A DNA stretch of 64,000 nt from Thiotrichales bacterium (GTDB taxonomy: Bacteria; Pseudomonadota; Gammaproteobacteria; Thiomicrospirales; Thiomicrospiraceae). The DNA is taken from NCBI GenBank assembly GCA_016938655.1, contig JAFGUG010000057.1:186001-250000 (forward strand), read 5' to 3'. Positions 57,746 to 64,000 of this stretch are shown in pieces (the stretch's first letter is position 1; each line of letters opens with the position of its first letter). The notes under the pieces were generated by a model. The model made no database searches and had not been told where the DNA came from. It saw only the letters and a list, made by a program, of their open reading frames with translations. The translations under genes and the position numbers were made by a program.

Positions 57746-59574
57746 GAAATCGAATTTACACACCCGCTAAGCTTCCCTTCGTTTTATTAACGTCTGCCTT
57801 AATCGTGACTTCGCCACTTAACGTTCTGGCGGAAACCGCACCACTCTTTGACTTACAGTTTCAAGGCATCAACGCAGTGACCAGCACGGAAGATAAACAG
57901 CAAATTCGCAGCACTCAGAGCGTGACCATCAACGGCGAAAAACAGACGATTAATTACCACCGACTCTTCGCCACCGGCGACCAGAATAACGGTGAAACCT
58001 TTGGTTTAGTTAAAGACAAAAACGGCAAACCACTGACTTTAGCCGACGGCTCACCGTATATTTGTAACGGTACCAATCGCGGTATTGGCTCGGGGTTAGA
58101 CCATGTATCGATTCTGCAAAAAAACGACAAGCTGTACATGGTGTCGCAATACGAATGTGCGATTGGCACGCTGTACCTAAATGAACTGCAACAGGACAAA
58201 TACGGCTACTTAACCGTCAAACCCAACACGCTCAAACACATTGATCAATCCAGTGAGTTTGGCGGATATGTGCACTGTGCTGGGCAAACCACACCGTGGC
58301 AGTCGCATTTGGCTTCGGAAGAGTACGAACCCGACGCGCGCGCCATAGAAGCCAACTTCTCGGCAAAAACCCAAAAATCGGGGAACTTCTATTACGATGA
58401 ACTGGTGAAATATTGGGGCGACTTAAGCGAGGCTAACCCCTACTTTTATGGCTGGGTTCCCGAGGTAAAAATTACCCCTGATGGTTCACCCGACTATCAA
58501 AAACATTACAGCATGGGACGTTTCTCGCACGAACTGGGTTATGTGATGCCGGATGAAAGAACCGTTTACCTGTCCGATGATGGCACCAACGTTGGGTTAT
58601 TTCTGTTTATTGCCGATCAAAAACGTGACCTGTCGGCCGGCACTTTATACGCCGCGCAGTGGCAACAAACTTCAGCGAAAGGCTTAGGTGAAGCTAACTT
58701 AAAATGGATTTCGCTCGGGCATGCAACCAATCAACAGATTCGTAACGTAGTCGCACAAAAACCCAACTTTAGCGACCTGTTCAATACCGAACAGCCGACC
58801 GCAGATGGACAATGCACCGCCAAATTCTTTGCGGTGAACACCGAAAATGGCAATGAGTGTTTGCAACTGAAAGACGTTAATCAAGATGGCAAAATTAACG
58901 AAACCGATGAGGTCATCGCCTCACGTTTAGAAACCCGTCGTATGGCGGCTTACAAAGGCGCCACCACCGAGTTCCGCAAAGGCGAAGGCATCACCTTTAA
59001 CCCCACTGCGAATCAGCTGTATGTCTCCATGTCGGAAATCGCACTGGGCATGGAGAACTACGCCAAACGTAATATCAGCACCGACACCTACGATGTGGGT
59101 GGCGGCAACCACATCAAACTCGACTTTAATCCGTGTGGCGGGGTGTATGCGTTGGCAGTCAAACCCAATGCAGAAATGCAGTCGGATTACGTGGCAGAAA
59201 CCATGGCAGGCTTAATTGCCGGTGAAGGTGAAGAGGACTTGAGCGCACCAAACGGCTACCGTTGTAAATTGGATGCTTTGGCCAACCCGGATAATATCAG
59301 TTACTTAACAGACAGCAATAGCCTAGCGATTGGCGAAGACAGCGACTTGCATGAGAACAGTGTGGTGTGGTCGTACAACTTAACCGACCGATCGTTGACC
59401 CGAGTGTTGAGTGCGCCACTGGATGCAGAAAACACCTCGACCTTTTGGCACCGTGATGTAAACGGGTTTAGCTACTTAATCAATGTGGCACAACACCCCA
59501 ATAAAAAACAGACGATAGCGCCTATATTTAAAGAGTCTCAAGCGGGTTATCTTGGACCGATTAAACTTAAATAA
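57742..59574 (+). CDS. PhoX/DUF839-family exported protein, paralogue 1
   Basis: 610 residues with a signal peptide (LTSALIVTSPLNVLAETA). PhoX-type signatures: CAGQTTPWQSHLASEE around residue 180, matching CAGG.TPWGT.L.CEE of PhoX where Cys and Glu bind the iron/calcium cofactor; MGRFSHELGYVMPDERTVYL; and GEGITFNPTANQLYVSMSE. This supports a beta-propeller metalloenzyme, perhaps a phosphatase, in the periplasm. An NQDGKINETDE loop resembles an EF-hand. Its start overlaps the DUF1461 gene by 4 bp. Confidence 0.82.
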   Translation: MRNRIYTPAKLPFVLLTSALIVTSPLNVLAETAPLFDLQFQGINAVTSTEDKQQIRSTQSVTINGEKQTINYHRLFATGDQNNGETFGLVKDKNGKPLTLADGSPYICNGTNRGIGSGLDHVSILQKNDKLYMVSQYECAIGTLYLNELQQDKYGYLTVKPNTLKHIDQSSEFGGYVHCAGQTTPWQSHLASEEYEPDARAIEANFSAKTQKSGNFYYDELVKYWGDLSEANPYFYGWVPEVKITPDGSPDYQKHYSMGRFSHELGYVMPDERTVYLSDDGTNVGLFLFIADQKRDLSAGTLYAAQWQQTSAKGLGEANLKWISLGHATNQQIRNVVAQKPNFSDLFNTEQPTADGQCTAKFFAVNTENGNECLQLKDVNQDGKINETDEVIASRLETRRMAAYKGATTEFRKGEGITFNPTANQLYVSMSEIALGMENYAKRNISTDTYDVGGGNHIKLDFNPCGGVYALAVKPNAEMQSDYVAETMAGLIAGEGEEDLSAPNGYRCKLDALANPDNISYLTDSNSLAIGEDSDLHENSVVWSYNLTDRSLTRVLSAPLDAENTSTFWHRDVNGFSYLINVAQHPNKKQTIAPIFKESQAGYLGPIKLK

Positions 59575-59654
59575 CCCAACTTACTGATATGCAAAAAACA
59601 AAACCGTTCCTTTCTTAAGCCGTTTCAAGCAAACGTAAAGCGGCTTAAACCTCT

Positions 59655-59690
59655 ATTTTAAAAGTGAGCAGGCCTGCTCACTTTTAAAAT
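59655..59690. repeat. Perfect 36-bp palindrome, longest iterated repeat copy
   Basis: ATTTTAAAAGTGAGCAGG is followed by its exact reverse complement. It lies between the two PhoX paralogues. Confidence 0.96.
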
Positions 59691-59717
59691 AGACTTTTTC
59701 TACCCCCCATTAAACCT

Positions 59718-59746
59718 CCGTCATCTGGTTGACGCATTTGTTTCAT
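59718..59746 (+). promoter_or_regulatory. Pho-box-like direct repeats upstream of PhoX paralogue 2
   Basis: CCGTCAT, TTGACGC and GTTTCAT are spaced at 11-bp intervals; the first and third match the CTGTCAT half-site at 6/7 and 5/7. CGTCA and TGACG also form an inverted repeat here, so another regulator is possible. Confidence 0.3.
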
Positions 59747-59843
59747 CAAATCGAAACCTATCTGAAACGCACCTGTAACAAAGTTTACTTACCATTTCCT
59801 CACCAAACTTTGGTGCAATCCCAAACAAATCAGGAATAGTAAA

Positions 59844-61706
59844 ATGAAACTTAAGACGTTAAATTTAGCCATGATGATGGCGCTATCGGCCACCGCTTTA
59901 TCACTAACCGGTTGTGGTGGCAGTGATTCAACAACCGAAAGTAAAACCTTTGAATCGGTTGCCTTTACCAGTACTGCGGCACCTTCTACCGCTGAAGAGA
60001 TGTCCACCACTTACACCAACTCTTCGGCCGTTGTCACCTACACCGATGGCACCACCGAAACCTTCCCTTTAGAGTACAAAAAACTATTTGGAACACTATC
60101 AAAAGTGGGCACTAATCCACACCCAGCGGGTCAGCTTTATGATCAAGACCTGCAACCGCTTATGGATGAATTGAATAACCCATTAATTGCCGAGACACCC
60201 GATGCAAACAGCTTGCTAAAAGTCGGCGACAAAATTTACATGGTTTCTCACTTAGAGTATGACTGGATTGTTTCTGATGAATCACGTGCCCCTTCTCGTG
60301 CGCCAATGAGCATGATTCTGACCGAGATGGAACAAGACGCTGAAACCGGTGAATTGACCGCTATTGAACAAAGACCCATCGACTTTTCAAACGTAGATGG
60401 CTTGTGGATTCCCTGCTTTGGTTCACAAACCCCATGGAACACCCATCTAGGTTCTGAAGAAGATTACGACCTGCAATACAATCCGCTAAGTTCGAGTGCA
60501 AGCAGAACCACGGCCGGACTCGATGCATTAACCAATATGTACTTCAACAATGAAAAAGTTGCAAACCCTTATCATTACGGTTTCTTCCCTGAAGTCACCG
60601 TGAATGAAGACGGCTCAACCAGTGTGGTTAAACACTACTCAATGGGTCGTGGCACCTGGGAAGCCGGTAAAGTCATGCCGGACAGCCGCACCGTTTATTA
60701 TGGGGATGACGGCACCAACGTTGCACTGTTTATGTATGTTGCCGACAAAGCCGAAGACCTATCAGCAGGCACATTATATGCCGGTAAATTCAATCAAGTC
60801 GCCACCACCTATACTGGGAACTTTGAGTGGATTAAGTTAGGTTCTGCAACCGATGCCGAAATTAAAGCTCTAGCCGATTCAACCACGTTTGATGACATCT
60901 TTGTAAACGAAGCGTTCAATTCAGAAACAGGCGCTTGCCCAACAGACACCAAGCGTGTTCGTGCAGGGTCAACCATGGATGAGTGTTTAGCGGTTAAACC
61001 GGGCATGGAAAAAGCCGCCGCGTTTTTAGAGTCTCGTCGTTATGCGGCCTTAATGGGTGCGACCACGGAGTTCAATAAAATGGAAGGGATTGCGGTTAAC
61101 GATGCCGACAAAAAGTTGTATATGGCCATCTCTTACCTAGACAAAGGGATGTTAGACAACGGTTTACCGGCAGAGATGGAACACATCAAAATGGCTAAAA
61201 TCAATGCCGGTGTGACCTTTACACTGCCAATGTCTGCTGATCAAGTTGATAGCAGTGATACGGCAATCGACTCGGATTACGTTGTCACCTCTATGCTCGC
61301 TGAAGAGAAGTTAATTGGTCGTGATATTCCAACCGATGCATTAGGTAACACCGCAGATCCTGACTTTATTGCCAATACAGATAATATCTTCTTTGCTGAG
61401 AAGATGCGTACCTTGTTTGTGGGTGAAGACTCTGGCACACACGTGAACAACTTTGTATGGGCGTATAACGTTGATACTAAAGAATTAACGCGTATTTTAA
61501 CCAACGTAGCGGGTGCAGAAGCGACTGGCTTGCAAGCGGTTGAAAACATGGATGGCTTCTCATACTTAATGAGCAATTCTCAACACCACGGTGATTACAT
61601 CAGAACCATGAATCCAGATATGAAAGCAGCGGTCGAAGCCACAGGTAACGTTGATAAATTTGACGCTAACTTTGGTTATATCGGTGGGATGCCAGCGATT
61701 AAATAA
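59844..61706 (+). CDS. PhoX/DUF839-family lipoprotein, paralogue 2
   Basis: 620 residues with a lipoprotein signal (lipobox LSLTGCGG). The same landmarks as paralogue 1 occur in order: CFGSQTPWNTHLGSEED, MGRGTWEAGKVMPDSRTVYY, DDGTNVALFMYVADKAEDLS, and GIAVNDADKKLYMAISYL. The cysteine and paired glutamates of the PhoX metal site are retained. It is clearly related to paralogue 1 but lacks its EF-hand-like loop and is lipid-anchored. It has its own upstream region and terminator. Confidence 0.83.
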   Translation: MKLKTLNLAMMMALSATALSLTGCGGSDSTTESKTFESVAFTSTAAPSTAEEMSTTYTNSSAVVTYTDGTTETFPLEYKKLFGTLSKVGTNPHPAGQLYDQDLQPLMDELNNPLIAETPDANSLLKVGDKIYMVSHLEYDWIVSDESRAPSRAPMSMILTEMEQDAETGELTAIEQRPIDFSNVDGLWIPCFGSQTPWNTHLGSEEDYDLQYNPLSSSASRTTAGLDALTNMYFNNEKVANPYHYGFFPEVTVNEDGSTSVVKHYSMGRGTWEAGKVMPDSRTVYYGDDGTNVALFMYVADKAEDLSAGTLYAGKFNQVATTYTGNFEWIKLGSATDAEIKALADSTTFDDIFVNEAFNSETGACPTDTKRVRAGSTMDECLAVKPGMEKAAAFLESRRYAALMGATTEFNKMEGIAVNDADKKLYMAISYLDKGMLDNGLPAEMEHIKMAKINAGVTFTLPMSADQVDSSDTAIDSDYVVTSMLAEEKLIGRDIPTDALGNTADPDFIANTDNIFFAEKMRTLFVGEDSGTHVNNFVWAYNVDTKELTRILTNVAGAEATGLQAVENMDGFSYLMSNSQHHGDYIRTMNPDMKAAVEATGNVDKFDANFGYIGGMPAIK

Positions 61707-61726
61707 TCGTGGCTCATACCAATCTT

Positions 61727-61753
61727 AAAGCCGGTGCTTGCGCCGGCTTTTTT
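61727..61753 (+). terminator. Rho-independent terminator after PhoX paralogue 2
   Basis: AAAGCCGG, an 8-nt loop, CCGGCTTT and a T-run. Confidence 0.85.
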
Positions 61754-61842
61754 ACACAAAATAGTTTGCAAGATGCAGTCAACGCATTTATTAAACTGTA
61801 ACTCGCAAACTGTTTTAAACCAAATTTCACGAGATTAAAACG

Positions 61843-63837
61843 ATGCAAACTAACAGACACCTACTCATTGCTATACTGGCTTCAACCTTAGTTGGGTGCG
61901 GTGGTACTTCGGGCACTCAAAACGGTGCCATTGATGGCTCAAACGTCGATCAGAATCCAACTTTAGTTAAATCAGGATTGGTCGGAGAATTCACCAGCCC
62001 TCTTAACTTTGAAAACCCTTACCCCAATGTGCCTGCGCAATGCTACATTGAAACCAGTAACGGTCGTCAAAATGCCTGTCTATTCTGTCACACCAACGGT
62101 TTATATAACCTTGGGCTAGGCAACAACAACCCGCAAGCGGGCAAAATTGATATTGTGAACTTTCAAACTGACTACGGCTTTGATCCACTCAACACCACCG
62201 CGCCTTACGCCACCATTAACCGTTGGGAAAACACGCTCTACCCAGAAAAACTGGCAGACGCGGTCGCTCAATTGGGCATTTCGCCGGAACAGTGGCAGAT
62301 GCAGAGCTATATTCGAACCAACAATTGGCAGGCCGCCTATGATCAACGACTAGGCTCGCCAAAAGATTGGGATTCGGGTTATGACGGCGCCATGCGTTTA
62401 CTGCCGGGCTTAAACCCCTCTGACCTACCGGCGGATAGTGATGGGTTTGTTCGAACCACGCAAGCAGAAAATGCATTTTTTATAGATGGGTTAGGTGGCA
62501 TTACCGGTTGGCGTGCCATCAACTTCATGCCTTACGGTATTTTTACGCCCATTAACGGTTCAGTATCGGGTATCTATATTCGACTCCCTGAAATTTTTAT
62601 GAAAGACGACCAAGACCAGTTTGATTTAAGCATTTATTCAGCAAACTTAGACTTACTGGAAAAAGCCATCACCAATCAACTAGATCTGATTCAAAATAGT
62701 CACTATCTGGGCAGTGCGGCCAACACCGAAATTGTTTTGGGAGCCTACCCAAAAGGCACCGAGTTTGCTCACCCATTGCACTATGTTGATACGCAAGCCG
62801 ATGGCATGAGTGATGTGAGCGACTTTCCGGGTACGCGAGCACAGCGCGTTAAAGAGGTGCGTTACATGGTTAAAGTTGAAGACTTTGACCCGATGACCGC
62901 AATTCCGGGTGAAGGGGAAGGTGATAGCATTTACGGGCGTGATGACCAAGGCTGGGTGAACAACGGTGCGGGTTGGATTTTGGCCGGATTCATTGAAGAC
63001 CAGCAAGGTGAGCTGCGCCCTCAAACCCGAGAGGAGATGACTCAATGTATTGGCTGTCACTCAGGGTTCAAGAGTACCGAATTTCCGAACTTTACCAGCG
63101 GAACAGGCAACACGGTCGATAGTACTTGGGCGTTTCCACGTAAACTCCCCAGTGCCGTTGGTTGGCAAGAGATGAACTATTTAGGTTATCAAATCAACAC
63201 TGAGAACGACCTGACCGAAGCCGTTTCAACCCTGCCAGAACCAATTAACCGCTATGCAGAGCAAGGTGAGTTTGGATTGTTTTTACAATATGTGGTTGGC
63301 GCCAGTTTATATGGCGATATGCCCGCTTCATTTGAAACAAAATTTAACGAACTCATCACAATCGAAAACGGCTATGACCTAAATTGGCCAGCTGTTGACA
63401 CCTCAAATGCTCAAAAGTTTGATGAGAGCAGTCAAAACAGACAACGTCTACTAAGGCACTTTGTCAGCCGAGGCGACTATCTGAATACGGACGATACAAT
63501 TAAGCCCTTTTTGCTCTACCCAGATCAGCAGACCGCCTTAGAGAACGCCGCACGCTATCGTCAAGTGGTCGTGACACAACGCTTTAACAAAGGCAAAGAC
63601 GTTTTTACTGAAACCCCTGAGACCTATCGTCACTATCGCTTACCAGGCAAAGAAGCCTTAAAAGTTGATGGCAGCGCCTATCTATTTGGCGAGGTAATGA
63701 GTGAGCGTTCCGTGCAACTGGATGAACCCACCCGCTTTGACTACAGAGCGGGGGATAGCTTAACCTTAATTGATAAAAGTGTGCTGTTTGAAGACGGCGG
63801 TACTTTTTTTCCAGAATACGTGCCGTATCTAAAATAA
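61843..63837 (+). CDS. Uncharacterised diheme lipoprotein
   Basis: 664 residues with a lipoprotein signal (lipobox STLVGCGG). Two c-type heme sites are present, CLFCH near residue 80 and CIGCH near residue 405, placed like the two domains of a large periplasmic oxidoreductase. CYIETSNGRQNACLFCHTNG precedes the first; VGWQEMNYLGYQINTEN follows the second. I do not recognise a characterised family. Location after two PhoX-like proteins suggests a shared extracytoplasmic process. A terminator separates it from paralogue 2. Confidence 0.7.
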   Translation: MQTNRHLLIAILASTLVGCGGTSGTQNGAIDGSNVDQNPTLVKSGLVGEFTSPLNFENPYPNVPAQCYIETSNGRQNACLFCHTNGLYNLGLGNNNPQAGKIDIVNFQTDYGFDPLNTTAPYATINRWENTLYPEKLADAVAQLGISPEQWQMQSYIRTNNWQAAYDQRLGSPKDWDSGYDGAMRLLPGLNPSDLPADSDGFVRTTQAENAFFIDGLGGITGWRAINFMPYGIFTPINGSVSGIYIRLPEIFMKDDQDQFDLSIYSANLDLLEKAITNQLDLIQNSHYLGSAANTEIVLGAYPKGTEFAHPLHYVDTQADGMSDVSDFPGTRAQRVKEVRYMVKVEDFDPMTAIPGEGEGDSIYGRDDQGWVNNGAGWILAGFIEDQQGELRPQTREEMTQCIGCHSGFKSTEFPNFTSGTGNTVDSTWAFPRKLPSAVGWQEMNYLGYQINTENDLTEAVSTLPEPINRYAEQGEFGLFLQYVVGASLYGDMPASFETKFNELITIENGYDLNWPAVDTSNAQKFDESSQNRQRLLRHFVSRGDYLNTDDTIKPFLLYPDQQTALENAARYRQVVVTQRFNKGKDVFTETPETYRHYRLPGKEALKVDGSAYLFGEVMSERSVQLDEPTRFDYRAGDSLTLIDKSVLFEDGGTFFPEYVPYLK

Positions 63838-64000
63838 GCGTGTGCGAAAAAATGGATGAAAACAGGCGGCGGAAAATTGAACGGTAAATGGCGTTGTGAG
63901 CCATGATGCAAGAGTCACGTTCTCTTTGAAGCGGTTAGCAAGGCCTCTAATGACCATGTTAAAAAGGCGTTTAGGGGGTTAACCCTAAGTTAAATTTAGA
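63838..64000. other. 163-bp right-edge region
   Basis: No convincing ORF, terminator or RNA was seen. TTAGGGGGTTAACCCTAA near 63973 is almost palindromic, without known meaning. Confidence 0.4.

Noticed and set aside
63605-63904. 99-aa minus-strand ORF at the right edge
   Set aside because: Mostly antisense to the diheme lipoprotein, low-quality composition, no recognisable domain.
63973-63990. TTAGGGGGTTAACCCTAA as a transposon end or attachment site
   Set aside because: Imperfect palindrome without a partner copy, target duplication or transposase in the window.

Overview
The window reads as a contiguous chromosomal piece of a gammaproteobacterial sulfur oxidiser, most like the Thiomicrospira/Hydrogenovibrio/Thiomicrorhabdus group. 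That placement is inferred from gene content (flavocytochrome c sulfide dehydrogenase, YeeE/TSUP-type sulfur transporters, a Helicobacter-type malate:quinone oxidoreductase, N-type ATPase), not from a search. No rRNA, tRNA, CRISPR array, prophage or insertion sequence was seen.

Layout. 1-6782 (minus) is an N-type F-ATPase operon in the order D-C-Q-B-E-F-A-G; G runs off the left edge and no atpR is visible. A MarC protein (6854-7489) and a YeeE/YedE thiosulfate-type transporter (7967-9118) follow. 9215-14849 is an arsenic island: arsR faces a minus-strand run of MBL-fold protein, ArsP-like permease, Cys-rich DUF2892-thioredoxin protein, ArsJ-associated GAPDH and ArsJ. 15011-27680 holds mqo, a COG0523 GTPase, folE2, a triple structured repeat, a second MBL-fold protein, an AI-2E family permease, ppnN, a DEAD-box helicase, an EI24 protein, a Sad-like aldehyde dehydrogenase and an HDOD signalling protein. 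27934-44000 is mostly housekeeping: yidD, ppk1, ppx, nfo, pyrE, sixA, an OmpA-family protein, a TSUP permease, mscS, argB, yajQ, an aminotransferase and algC. 45225-47282 encodes a large lipoprotein with an 18-copy 12-bp minisatellite. dut, a DUF302 protein, rsuA, coaBC and a membrane LuxR-type regulator lead to the fccAB sulfide dehydrogenase pair (51322-53634). The right end carries a thioesterase, a DUF2202 lipoprotein, radC and an unusual cluster: a DUF1461 membrane protein, two PhoX/DUF839 paralogues and a diheme lipoprotein.

The strongest genome-scale signal is a highly iterated palindrome, AGCAGGCCTGCT, often extended to AAAAGTnAGCAGGCCTGCTnACTTTT. The 10-mer core GCAGGCCTGC occurs about 24 times and the looser CAGGCCTG about 36 times in 64 kb, by hand count. 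Chance expectation for a 10-mer is well below one. Copies lie between genes, inside terminators and in frame inside genes, where they recur as the peptides QAC or AGL. One copy is a perfect 36-bp palindrome (59655-59690). A second unexplained element is the three-unit tandem repeat at 18671-18985, whose hairpin arms change sequence between units but stay complementary.

How the genes fit together: sulfide and sulfur-species handling (FccAB, YeeE, TSUP) would feed electrons to a respiratory chain; the N-ATPase, a secondary ATPase type, may buffer ion gradients; ArsR, GAPDH, ArsJ and an ArsP-like permease would export arsenate-derived and organic arsenic species; ppk1/ppx and two PhoX-like proteins suggest phosphate management.
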